Shown here: positions 49,317 to 61,428 of the stretch, one piece after another
How the letters are laid out: each line of letters starts with the position of its first letter
Numbering within the stretch: position 1 is the first letter of the stretch
DNA from: Rhyacichthys aspro
Lineage: Eukaryota; Chordata; Actinopteri; Gobiiformes; Rhyacichthyidae
Length of the DNA: 64,000 nucleotides
NCBI GenBank assembly: GCA_036850595.1
Contig: CM072170.1
Span: 17,465,932-17,529,931, forward strand
Reading direction: 5' to 3'
The notes under the pieces: generated by a model
What the model saw: only the letters and a program-made list of their open reading frames with translations
Databases searched by the model: none
Told to the model about the DNA's origin: nothing
Made by a program: the position numbers and the translations under genes

Positions 49317-51628
49317 GAATGGTGGACCTTTGGCCTCTGATTGTATGATAACCTGTGAAGTTGTGTTGGCTGTGAATGGACATTAGCAACTGGAGTGGAA
49401 CTGGCAATAGGAACTAATGGTGTGTTTATTACAGATTGGTCTACTGTGCATTCACGATTAGTATCATCCCAGTTCTGGCCTGCCCAAGCCCTTAATGGCA
49501 GCGTCCTGTCTCCTCTAGCACCGAGCTGGAGCTAGTCATACCATGTCCAACAAGCCTGCTAAACTTGTATTGGGTGATGACCAATGATGTAGTATGCAGT
49601 ATGTACAGAAATTAGCAGCTTGCTCTTCAATGAAGAGCGCTTAACTAGAAACTGGGCTGTGAGAAGAAACTATCAGGCCAAGCCACAACCCACCCTCCAT
49701 GTGGAGAGCTACAGTGGAAACTGAAGGGAAGACACATACAGCCCCTTCAGGGCCAGGCTGAAAGCCAGGCAGACAGTGACAGCTGAGCAACGCCAGTGTT
49801 CTTGCTGCTTCTTTGGGAGGAAGACACAGGTGTCTGACAATGCAAAGCTGAGAAGGGAACAAGAGAGAAATGAAACAGTGGCTGCATTCTTCCAGACACC
49901 AGATGCTGACAAAAATCAGGGTGAATTCTCTTGTTTCTCCTTCGAAGCTCGCTTGCTTGAGGACAGAGAGTAGAAGTTGCTCCAAATGAGTCTCCAGGGC
50001 TGAGTGGTAAAAAGAGCAGATATGGTTTAGAGCGAGTTCATTGTAGTTCATTTATCTCTCATGTGTTGCAATTAGAGACAAATAGGTGGAAAATGGAATT
50101 TAACTTAATTTGTGCTGCTGTCACCTGCCCAGAGGTGTGGCTCATGAGAGACAGAACTTTTGCAAAATTGGGCAGCAGTTTGTTTCCATCACATCTCATC
50201 TGTATGATTATAAGTTACACCTCACAAATATATTTTTTCAATATTCAAGCCTAAGATGGGGTTGTCAGATCTTTCTTCCTTGGAGCTTTTATTTTCCATT
50301 TTCTGCTCGGAGCAGTATGTCTTCCATGTCATAAACTCCGTGAGCGAGCTCAGTTGAATTATATTTAGGAGCGTGTCATTCTAATTATGCCTATGTTCAG
50401 CCACCCGTTGTGGGTACTCTGGGGTTGGTATTGTATGCACAGTTTTGTACACTCATATGGCTTTTTTGCTATGCAATGCAGCACTGATACACGAGGGACA
50501 CTGTTCTTCATGTCACGTCCATCACACAAATTTTAGGGAAAAAAAACTTAATCAAATACTTGGTAAGAATATATTTTTAATAATTGTTTAAAACAAACAC
50601 TGGTGTTATTTCATTGATTAAATAAAAACTGAGCTATGTGCATATTTGATTGAAAAGTAGTTTGAGGGCAGATTTTCCTCTACTAATAGACATTATTATT
50701 TAAAATAAATGCAAAGTTATTTTTAAAACCCTTAGATTAAAGATTTGGTCACATCTGTGTCTAAATTTTCAAAACTTACATACAATATTTGGTTTATAAA
50801 AAAACTTTCCTTGCCAAAATTGACTGTAGTTGGAGAGTTAGTGTTACAATGTTATTTATTGCAACTCAGCTAAAAAACTATTTGGCAAGCTGTTTTTATT
50901 ACAGTGAAAATACACGTATGATCTTTCATGTCTGTAAATAGTATTTATTTTGTCTTGTCTCTGCTTTTTCCACTTCTTCACCACACCCCCTCTCTTGTAC
51001 ACTGTTAACTTCCAGAACAGGATGCGCCAGAATAAGGGAGTGTAAATACACTGCTCCATAAATCCAACCTGCAATCAGCATGTACCAGCCATAATGAGGA
51101 GAGATAGTGGAAATATGTTGATTATCTACCAACATAGAAGAACAGGGGGCAGACAGGTTGGATACATGCTTTCTTGAAGTTAGTCCAGTAGCATAAATCA
51201 CTGTCTGTATATAATAGGGCAAGAACACACACAAGTACAGACAGGAAGTGGGTGAGCAGATGTAGACATGAAACAAACAAACTATTTATTGGTAGCCTCT
51301 AAATATGCAGTGTTTTAGGTCAACATCTGTAAACAAGCCTGACCCAGTCATTTCTGTTAATACTTATGACATGATTTATTCTGGCTTTGAATGAACTCTA
51401 GCCTCCTGTAATACACTTTTACTGTATTTTCCTTTCTTTTGTGTGCTATCCTTTGGTGAGAACTATAAACAAAAGAGTAATGGTACAATTAAGGTAGAGG
51501 ACAGTTGATTTACAAAGAGATTCACCTCCACATAGGACCACATTGTTCTAGGCTTGGAATGAAAGGAATTCATTGTGTAATGATTCTTTGAATTTTAATC
51601 TTTAAAAGGATTAAATGTAGCATACATT
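49317..51628. other. intergenic inside the duplicated block
   Basis: Frames of 60-136 codons occur here and at the same places in copy 2. None has domains, and they differ between the copies in ways that show no coding constraint. Confidence 0.5.
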
Positions 51629-51694
51629 ATTTCATGTGAATGTATTGTGGATTTCATGTGAATGTTTTGTGGATTTCATGTGAATGTTTTGTGG
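51629..51694 (+). repeat. 22-bp minisatellite, three units
   Basis: ATTTCATGTGAATGT(A/T)TTGTGG occurs three times in tandem. Copy 2 has two units at 63818-63861. Confidence 0.95.
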
Positions 51695-51826
51695 CAAGCT
51701 GGTTTTTTTAGATTCTTTATAATGCGAGTACTATAAGAGATAAATTAGATAAAATTTGAATATTTTGTAATCAGGTACAATAGAATATATTCAATATGAA
51801 TATATTCAGAATTATTTTTTAATGTA

Positions 51827-52268
51827 AAGCCACCCTGCGTAAGTTTTAAGTGAATTGCGCCTCATAATCAGTTAATGCTTTTTAGACATGAGATTGGTAG
51901 AATCATTCCTATCTCACTGACACAGTAACTTCAGCTGGACAGACACCTCCAATATAAATATATATAATTCCTGTTGCTGGGATGTGCATTCTGTGACATT
52001 ACGTGACTGACGCACTCTTTACAGCTCAAATGGAGGAAACAGAAACAGGCCAATACACTTGACCTTACCAGAGTGTTGTTTGTACAATATATACTAAAAT
52101 TACCCCCAGTTTCAGAAGACATGTTTTCTTTCTACCAAACGTGCCCGTTTGGATAGCTTCCATTCAAAAACAACAACGTCCGTAAAATGAGACTGCTGTC
52201 GAAAAGACAAAGTGAGTCTGAAAAGGGATCTGCACCCTCTACTGGCTAAAAGTTACGCAGGGTGGCTT
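51827..52268. mobile_element. TA-flanked nonautonomous element with AAGCCACCCTGCG ends
   Basis: AAGCCACCCTGCGTAAGTTTT at the left is inverted at the right (AAAGTTACGCAGGGTGGCTT), flanked by TA (51825-51826; 52269-52270). It is 442 bp with no transposase. The right-hand copy of the block starts the same element at 63994 and is cut by the window edge. Confidence 0.75.
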
Positions 52269-52270
52269 TA

Positions 52271-53650
52271 ATAAAAGCCATTCAGTTTTCACAATCTTTA
52301 GTTCTTTCTTTTCAAAGTGAGTTTGACAATGTGCACAGTTTTTCTTTATTGCTTTCTAGTATATATATTAATTTACATCTTCTACGTCTTGTCCTTTGTT
52401 GCTTATCATCTCTATTATATTTTTCATATAAACATCAAGCTACAAGTATACATGTCTAACACAGCTGCCTTCACAAGTCTTGTCCTTCTATAACCTCTGC
52501 CTTAGTATTTAAGAATCCAAAAGCTCCAAATTAGTCAACTCCATGAGGGAAATGGGGGCCACCAGCCCCTCCTCCTTCCCACAGATGGATTTATGGGGAT
52601 AGCCTTGGACTTGAACACCGGACTGTTTCTGGTGGAGCAGAGCCCATCTTCTTCAAGGGGGAGATGATGTGTTTAGTTGCTTTGGGCTGTCATCCCTAAA
52701 CATATCGGCATGAATTATAACAATAAATGTCAGTGTGGAACTCTCCATTTTGCAATTTGTGATAGTACTGATGGCATAGGATTATATTATTGCCATAATT
52801 AGTTCTGTATTCACATATGAGAGATTGGTCAGAAATGCCTTCTAGGTCTAGGCTCCATTGGGCTTTTTCAAATGAGTTAGGTTCATCACATTTTCAACAA
52901 CACTGGCAGTAAATGCTGCAGAGCTGTAATAAGAACTAAGTGGTCATTACTGCACCAATATAAAGCATGCGGCCAGCTGTGTTCCCACAACAATCCCTCC
53001 CCTATCCTTATCTATCCTTTCACCCACACACATGTACAAACATCTAAATATATTCCACAAAACAGACATGGTATGCATTTTATTGAGAAAAGCACACAGG
53101 TGATGTGCTCAACTGAAAAATTAAAGTCAGATATGGTTAATTCCTAAATCAACGGTTACATACTGTTCTTGCATGTAGTGATTTGTGGGGTTATTAGTCA
53201 TGACAAGCACAGACTTTTCATTTCCCTGTGGTAAATCCACTTCTGACAATCTGTTCTGTGATTCTCACAGTGAGAAGTATTTTTAAAACAGATCCATCTT
53301 GAGTTCACACAAGCACATGCAAATGTACACTTATTTTCATCTTTCAAACCTCTAAAAAGGAACAATTTGAAACACAATAAAATAAATTTATGTACAACTC
53401 TGTTAATTTATTCTCTTTCTAATGACCATAGTTAAAAATACCAACTGTCCTTGAAGCTGAAATTCAGACCTGACCTTCAGATGCAGATAAACCAAAAGAA
53501 ATTAAAATCTTTCTCCATTTCAAGGGTCTAACAGCGCTGGATTTATTATACAGCAATTATGTAGTTCACTTATCAAAGTCCTTAGAGTATATAAAACTTA
53601 GACTTGACTAATGGCTCTTTGCTGGGGAGATTGGTGTTTGGAATAGTTTT
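52271..53650. other. intergenic between slc5a6 side repeats and tcf23 3' end
   Basis: AT-rich, no gene seen. The part next to 53650 is the likely tcf23 3' UTR (minus sense). Confidence 0.45.
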
Positions 53651-55100
53651 TCACTCTTTGTCTCCTTCAAAGGCAGGGGTCAGATGGTTTGTCCCATCCT
53701 GTGTAGGTTGAGGGGTCTGACTACCTGGGACCCCAGAGAGCAGATCTCCCATACTGCCACAGTACAGCAGTGACCGCATTGGCCACTTCTGGACAAAGAG
53801 AGTCAAAGTCAGTGAACATACTACAATCAGCTCACTTACTCAAAACATTTTCCCATTTAAAATATTTTTTATATAAAAAGGAATTACCATTAACCCTCTC
53901 ACCTACATCTTTCCGTGAGGTATAACACCTTTCATCTCTAATAGCTCTTAACGAGGATTTGGTGAGTTTTTTAACGTTACAAATAGCAAATCAACAAGAA
54001 CAAAACCTACTAATTGTTTAAATAATTACTGATGCATTTTAGTTTTGTAGTAATACTAGGCTGTTATCTAGACCAACTTATCTACTTGATTGTTATTATT
54101 TCTTTTTATCCATAAACATGCTCCAAACCAATCAGCCAATTATTCAACATAATTAAACAAAAAGACCATCAGAGATTGCACTATTTGGTCTATCTTTTAC
54201 TGTTTGTGGTGTTGCTGTATATGTAACACGAATCGCATTAAGCACAATCAGCCAGAAACCAGTCTTACCTTGACAGGATGCAGGTATCCTCCCGGCCGCG
54301 AGGACAGGGTGTGTTCAGCCAGCGCTCCTTCCTGATCCAGGGTCTCTGTCAGATAAGCAATGTAGTTGGTGGCCAGAACCAGAACATCGAGCTTTGAGAG
54401 CTTAGTGTCAGGGGGAACTGAGGGTAGAGCAGCCTGTGGACAAAAAAATGGGCAAGTTTAAGGAACAAAACTGTGCCAAAATATTCTTATGAAAAGAATA
54501 AATGTGTTGTGGTTACTTTAAAGCACCTTTAAACACTTTAAAAGCCATTACTCTCTTCTTTAAAAGACAAACCCAATCACTTGTGAGTTTTGATATTTTT
54601 TAAGTACGTTTTTATTATCAAGGAGAACTTAAGTTGTTCTAAAGGTGGACCAAGTGTCTGTTGTGTTTGGTAAAAATGAATAAAATCAACTGTGATAGTT
54701 ATTTATATAGTAATTAGTAACCGTTTGACCTTGCCATTATTCTTTATTGATCTGACAAGTGCGACATACAGTATCTAGCAGGTTTATTGCATACCTCTTA
54801 AGCCTTGGAAGCACGTTTTAGTGAATAAGCTTCTTTTGCACTTAGAAAATCATACACATTTTCTGTCATTTGTAAACGATCAGTGCAAAAACAGTGCAAT
54901 ATTATGTTTTTGTGTGGACTTGTGACATTTCAGTTTAATCTGATACATATATTATGAAAGTGTGCGTGACCTACCTGCAGGCTGTGAAAGGCTTGTCTCA
55001 GATTGCGTACGCGGCTTCTCTCTCGTGCTGCATTTTCCGGAGAGTGATGACTCCTCAGTGTCTGTGACTCACGGCCCGACTGTCCCTGCTCCACAACATG
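53651..55100 (-). CDS. tcf23: transcription factor 23-like bHLH protein, 5' end missing
   Basis: Three minus-strand exons join in frame: about 55100-54975, 54433-54269 and 53788-53651 (stop 53653-53651). The first holds the basic region and helix 1 (ENAARERSRVRNLRQAFHSLQ). The second gives loop and helix 2 (AALPSVPPDTKLSKLDVLVL, ATNYIAYLTETL) and GGYLHPVK. The third begins KWPMRSLLYCGS. PPDTKLSKLDVLVLA and YLHPxKKWPMRS are hallmarks of TCF23/TCF24. Ala in place of the usual Asn before RER agrees with TCF23 as I recall it, while TCF24 keeps Asn. TCF23 (OUT) is described as a bHLH that dimerises with and inhibits E-proteins. An in-frame TAA at 55112-55110 with no ATG shows the start codon is in another exon, presumably in or beyond the N gap. 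It is convergent with slc5a6, as in human. Confidence 0.85.
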
Positions 55101-55234
55101 CTGATTATGTTACATGTCCATATGCTCCTGTTTGCTTTGTGACAATGCTGCTTTGAAATCCTTCTTTTTGCAAACAGCTAACTTCTGAATAATATCTATA
55201 ACCTAGGTTTAATCTTCCTTATTGCATGTAGGAT

Positions 55235-55334
55235 NNNNNNNNNNNNNNNNNNNNNNNNNNNNNNNNNNNNNNNNNNNNNNNNNNNNNNNNNNNNNNNNNN
55301 NNNNNNNNNNNNNNNNNNNNNNNNNNNNNNNNNN
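55235..55334. other. assembly gap, 100 N
   Basis: Exactly 100 N, a conventional length for a gap of unknown size. The sequence on its right repeats 43895 onward. Confidence 0.99.
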
Positions 55335-56929
55335 ATATTCATTAAGTTAGCCTTACATAGCATTTTATACTAAAATGCTAATGTGGTTTTTTAGTGATGT
55401 TTAAAACCCTGACCCTGACTAGTTTCTACTGAAATGTTTATTTCTTTTTCATACCTGAAATTACTTGAAGTGTGTGCCTTTAATGATTTCCTTAATATAA
55501 GTCACACAAGACTCCCTTTACACTCAGACTGTATTACTACTGTTAAAGATGTCACTGAGTCACCGCCTTACTAATATACACGTAAATGCCAATGAAGCAC
55601 AAACAGACACTGTTCTAGATTTATCAAGAATGATCTATTTTGTACAGCGTATTTTAATGATTAAGTGTAAGCCTGAGGTTCTCCAGGTTTGTTATTAATC
55701 AGTGGCCCTTTTATTGTGAATTTGTCTGGACCACAGTGTAATATTTTTAAAAGGAGAGCATGGCACTTAGTAATTTCTAGCACAAATAAATATTGTTTTA
55801 AACAATATTTATTTTGTATGTTTTCCCATGTACAAGAATTCTTCCTGAACTGCATTCCAAAACTATAACTCCATAAGTGCTGAAGTCACCAGACTTTGCG
55901 TTTTATGTGTGCCTTCATTTTTTTATATTTTATGAATACACAGTGGACTATTTGTTGAAAAGTCATCGACAGAGGTCAAACTTGTGGGAAATTTAGGATC
56001 TTACTTGGTTTATAATTGACAGAATAAGAATTCTATGCCATAAAATGGGAACATGCAAATTTGTGCATGTATTTTAATTTAATGGAAAAGCAAACACTGT
56101 ATTTACATGTGTCCAGATGTTATGTGAATGTGATTAACATATCAAAAGACAATATTAAAAATCAAACTGTTGAGCCATTCCCAAAGATTTCTGGATTATT
56201 CAGACACAAGTTATTTTTTACTGCTGTCTTATTGACTATTCCATGGCTTGTAGTCACACAGTACATTTTGTAACTGGAATGAATGTATTTATTTTATTTG
56301 GAATGGGTAAACTTTTTTTTGTAGGTTGCTGTTGCTGCTAGTCAGGCCTGTAAGTTAAAGAAACACTGGTTGGATTAGTCGTAGTTTTTGGTGTTTTGTA
56401 TAGAATAGTTGTGTGTTTTCTCTAGATCTGTTATACATTCTAACTGCACAACTATTTTTGACATGAGGCATCAGGCCATCACCATTGTCAGTGTCAGACT
56501 AAAACATGAAGGACCCCAGATAATGTACAACCGGCCATAGCCAGCTCTCTGGCTGTCAACCACCTGAAGTCGGTTTGATTTTTTTTATTATAGTAGACAC
56601 AAAGAACTTAAAATAAAGTAATGCTACATTATTTTTTGCGTATTACATGTTTTTTATTATTTTTTGTAAAGGTTTTATTTGTTAATTCATTTGCTTACCA
56701 TTGCGTTTTATATTATAGTAGTCAAATATTTAATGATCCATATTTCCCTACTTTAAATTAAGCATTTGAGGGGGTTTTTGGAAAATAAAAAACAGCTGCA
56801 AAACTGGGGGAAGGGCTTTTAAAGCTGCAGCTCGGCCACTTTGAAGCCTGTTCCAAAGACTCATGAGGCGTTACCTAGGACTCTAGCCTTGGCTTGGGAG
56901 GAGCCAACTCTGAAGGGAGCCTCCTCCAA

Positions 56930-57140
56930 AGGAAGGATCCTGGCAACTGGAAAACGGCCTGTATGTCCTCCCCCTTGTTATTGTGTTATCCGGCTTCCTC
57001 CCAGCGTGCATGTATAGGTGAATTGGTGACTCTAAAGTGCTTTAGCGATTAACTGGCCATTATCCAATGTGTACAGCCTCAGGTCCAAATCTGCTGGGAT
57101 AGGCCCAGACGGGGGCCAAGCAGTAGAAAATGAGTGTGTG
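56930..57140 (+). repeat. SINE-like repeat body (copy 2)
   Basis: Counterpart of 45480-45700, with a 10-base deletion after CCCAGCG and an extended GTGTGTGAGTGAGAGTGAGTG tail. Confidence 0.6.
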
Positions 57141-57496
57141 TGAGTGAGAGTGAGTGAAAATTAGTCTTGTATTATATTAATTTACAAGGTTAGAGCTGTG
57201 ATTTATCTCCATGAAGTCAACTGAAAACAGAGAAATAAGCTTAAAGGTACCTCAACCAAAAATACACATTACAAAAACCTATATTTCCTTCAAGTATAAA
57301 AATAATGAGCTTTCCCCATTCCATACTGCCTATCTTTCCACAAAAATGTGACAAATGTAATCCATCCTGGTGTGATCTAATATGAGGACACTGGCCCTCA
57401 TTTATTAAATGTGCATAAGCCTGAAAACTGTATATATGCCCATTTCCGTTCATTCCTATTTCTTTGAAATGTATCAATGTGAACATGGGCATACGG

Positions 57497-58031
57497 CAGA
57501 CCTGGGCATTTTAAGGCCCGGGGGCCACATCAGGCCCTCGACCCTCCCCTGTTCGGCCCTCAGGAGGCTTGTGTCAGAAAAGGAATTAATGCAGGAGTGT
57601 AAACCATGTACAGAACATAATACAAACATAATACTTTTATGGTGAGGGGAAGCTGGAATAGACTGTTATTGTTAAAAGTGCCTGGTAAATGTTGAGGATA
57701 AATTCTGATTTCTTGGTTCAGGCCTTGTTTGGAAGGAGCTGTTATCATCAGTGTTTCTGCAGGAGACTAGACTTAACTTCAGCGATTTTTGAGTCATTTT
57801 CTCAGGTGTCAATAGCCAGGCCTGGTTTTAGAACAAAATGGAAAGAGTAGATCTTAAACAGAGGATGATGTAACTGTTACGGTGGCATATATTTGACATA
57901 TTTTTGCTTATAGTTTAAACTTTAAAGAATATGTCTTTTTATTAAGCGTGAGTTGACTGTGTTGGCCCAGCCCTCCACAAGAGTCCCAGGTTCTAATGTG
58001 GCCCTCGGAGAAAAATAATTGCCCACCCCTG
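57497..58031. mobile_element. nonautonomous hAT element, 535 bp, present only in copy 2
   Basis: The ends CAGACCTGGGCA and TGCCCACCCCTG are inverted (10 of 12). The 8-bp duplication GCATACGG lies at 57489-57496 and 58032-58039. Copy 1 has a single GCATACGG at 46047-46054 with the flanks joined, a perfect empty site. Internal GGCCCGGGGGCCACATCAGG and GTGGCCCTCGGAG are typical of this hAT type. No transposase. Confidence 0.95.
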
Positions 58032-59014
58032 GCATACGGTATGCTGGAATCCCACACCAAAGGCCTCATTTATAAAAGACTGTGTAGAATCTCTGCTTAA
58101 CCAGAGACTAAGCGTAGTGGACAAAAGTGGCGTATGCCAATAAATATTGTGATTTATAAAACCGTGCGTACACTCACCTGCTTGTAATGCAAGATGGACA
58201 ATGCATTAAGGAAGGAATTTTCCTGTTCATGTTTTCTTTCTACAGTTTATTATAACATTACAAAGGAAATCAGGCTTGCTGTTGAATGTATTTGCTCATT
58301 TTAAATCCCATTTTGTCATAATGTTTTACAACATCACACATAATCTAATAAAGTAGATTTCCAGTATCAACAACAGTGACCTCAGCAAACCTCTCATATT
58401 TTACCAGAATGTTATTGGCAAACAGGTCTTGTTTTATGTATGTGCCTCTTTTAAAATGGAAGCCCCTGCCCCTCTGTAGCTCTCTGCATGTCCCTGTGTT
58501 TTAGAGAGAATTAAAGTCAAATGAAACTATATCAAACATGCATCAAACAGCCATGTTTTAAAGCATGTTTCAGTTCATCAACTCAATGAGTGGGTCGCCT
58601 TTGAGCCAAGTCACCATACAACACATCACTATCGAATATATTTTAATATGAAAGTTGCCTGTAACATTAACTGTACATTATATACTTTAAATAGGGCCTA
58701 TATGTCGAGCAAATGATTTTTGTGTTATGGGCTAGAGGATGAGCAATACCCTCTTTAGTTTGCCTTTTAGAAGGGGCTGTTTTTACTGTTAGAAAACTGT
58801 GACATTATAATATCGCCAAAATAATATAGCTATTGTTGTTTTAAGCAGGAAAAATAAGTATGTGAGTATGTGTATAGCTCTACAGGCTTTAACCACCTCA
58901 TTGCCCTGAGAGATCCATGACCTCCCCACTCCAATCATAGAGCAGGGCGGCTAGTCACACAAGTCTATAAAGGCCAGCTTAGCCTGCTAGTCTCACATTA
59001 CATTTAGCTCATGG

Positions 59015-59388
59015 CTAGGGTGGCCATACTTCTCGATTTAACCGGGACAGGCCTAATTTTGAGCCCTCTGTCCCGCGTCCCGGTGGATATCTACAAAAAC
59101 ACTAAAATGTCCTAATTTTACCCCCTTCCTGTGGTGAATGTCCCGATTTTTTGCCCCGTCATAAAGCCAAAGCAAACAAGAAACAAATTTTTCTGTCGAC
59201 CCTCTGTATGCCAATCACAGAGAACACTGTAGAAAAGTTGTATTTGTTTGAAGTGAAATAATAAAGATAGTGTTGTATTGATTTCTGGCAACATTATTTT
59301 TTCATTTGTTAATGTACTGTCATTGGATTCGTGGTAAAATCAAAATGTCCCAATTTTTTGGTTTGAAAACATCGTCACCCTTCTCTAG
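59015..59388. mobile_element. GGGTGRC-ended DNA element (copy 2)
   Basis: Counterpart of 46816-47241 with about 55 internal bases missing (AATAATAAAGATAGTGTTG at the junction). Confidence 0.5.
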
Positions 59389-60780
59389 TATGTGCTAGAT
59401 GATCTCCAGCCAATCTATACAAAATTATATATCATGCTAGCCTGCTAACATGAATCATTGTCTTAACAAAGGTAATTAATTAGCACCGGCAAGAGCTACA
59501 AATGCATTATTACAATCCAAGTACAAGTGCATTATCGTTCGTTATTTATACAGAGAATGATAAATATAAATATATAACCCTAACCCTAATGGCAGTGACA
59601 ATATTTATAGGACATCTTGGGGACAAACAAAGAAGAAATAAGGCAGAGCTGGAGGACTTAACCCAATACACAATGCATAGAAGACACTTGGGGCCTTGAT
59701 ATCAGGCATAACAAAGCAAATTACATATTACTTTAAAAAAATCTGACCACATAAACAACCACTGCGGTGACTCCAATGGACACATCCCTTTGCTAACTCA
59801 CAATCCAACTTGTCTCTGGAAAATACGTACTAAAAGTTCAATACCAGGTCAACAACCAATGATTCCCCCACATTAGTGTAATGACTGACCATGATGTTCT
59901 TTGAGGGGGATTGGGCAGACTTGGGTTCCACAATGACAGTGCTTCTCGGTGACAAAGGAGCAAGAAGGTGGCAATTTCCCCGACATAATATATTATTTTC
60001 GTGGCAGTAACGTAACAGCTGTACCCGACCACCAGGAGGCGCAGCTCAGCAACTGGAGAAACTCTTCACAGTCTGAGTACAAGAGGAAATTAATCCCAGT
60101 ATTTCTCATCAGACATTTTTTCTGGATTATTTGTTGGAGCACTACTAGAAACTAGAAAAGTTGGTACTAGAAATCTGAATCCATAAAGCTCAATGTTCAG
60201 GACAACTTTCTTGGTTGAAAAGAGAAGAAAATACCTGCAGCTCTCAACTTAGCCTTTGCTATTTTCACTGAGCATACATGACATACTGCCTGAGTCCAGC
60301 TGAAGGTGGAAAAACGGTTGGAGAGGGGGGCAGCTAACGAAGGAGGACAGGAAACTGGACAGGACCTTTAATGTTGTAGCACTGTTCACTGCATGTGCAT
60401 TAGCTGCTATGCCTTTAATTTTTCTCTCATGAAACCTTGATTTGAAATGACAAGCAGGGAGCTGGGTCAGGACAGGACAGTGAGGACAGCAGCGTCAGTA
60501 GACTAGTTAAGGTGGATCTAGTAGTCCATAGCATCCTCACCTGTTCTGGGTAAGGTACTGTAAAAGTCTCTCATTGGCAGGTTGGAGTATGTTACCTCAG
60601 TGAAGATATGCTTTAGGATGTCAAACACAGCAGTAATTAACACACCTCCACTTCAGGGTTAACCTGGACATTATCGGTTCATATGTCCCACAATTGTCCA
60701 CTCTTAACTCTAGACAGGTAACACTTCATCATTTCCTCCTATTCTTGGATGGAAAACATGTCACTAAGGTCACCCTAGAA

Positions 60781-61428
60781 CAGGGGTCGGCAACCCAAAA
60801 TGTTCAAAGAGCCATACTGGACCAAAAAAAACAAAACAAAAAAATCTGTCTGGAGCCGCAAAAAATTAAAAGCCTTATATGAAGGCAACACAGACTTTAA
60901 GTGTATATTAGCTATATTAGCCTACTGTCAAAATGACTAAGTAGGCTACAAATACATAATGAGCATTCATGATTAAATGTTTATTTTCCCTGCAGCGCAT
61001 CCTGGAGAGAATGACGCACCACGTGACTACTCTGCTGAACGATATTTGGTGCTTTAAGTTTAACTTCCATTACAATATTAATGTCATCAGCAATCTTCTC
61101 TTTTTCCCTTTGGGATCCATGGCCCATGACACACCCGCCGGTTTGTTTACAACATCCACCTGCCTGGCACCGCGCCGCGCTGAAACGAGTGTCGCAGGCT
61201 ATGACGCAAATCTTATTGACAGAAATGTTGAAATTTAATATTAAGAATACACATTTCTACAGCATTGGAAAACGGTACGAATGTTTGTGTCACGTTTGTC
61301 CTCCTACAGAAACCATATTAAAACCATCTTTTTCCATTTTCATACATTTTTGAAAAAGCTCCAGGGAGCCACTCGGGGAGTGCTTAAGAGCCGCATGCGG
61401 CTCTAGAGCCGCGGGTTGCCGACCCCTG
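60781..61428. mobile_element. nonautonomous hAT element, 648 bp (copy 2)
   Basis: Same insertion as 48660-49308, with the same 8-bp duplication CCCTAGAA at 60773-60780 and 61429-61436. It therefore inserted before the two copies diverged. Confidence 0.9.

Larger units (their letters stand above)
43895..51833. repeat. copy 1 of an overlap duplicated across the assembly gap
   Basis: 43895-51833 (7.9 kb) matches 55335-64000 (8.7 kb) collinearly. The offset is 11440 at the left and about 12120-12190 at the right because of indels. Identity by eye is very high, with scattered single-base changes. The copies are in direct orientation. It contains no recognisable host exon; all paired open frames are duplicated noncoding DNA. 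Confidence 0.95.

Noticed and set aside
49641..50051. 136-codon minus-strand frame repeated at 61761-62171
   Set aside because: Its repetition reflects the duplicated block, not conservation. Substitutions between copies are not biased to silent sites as far as I can see, and no domain is present.
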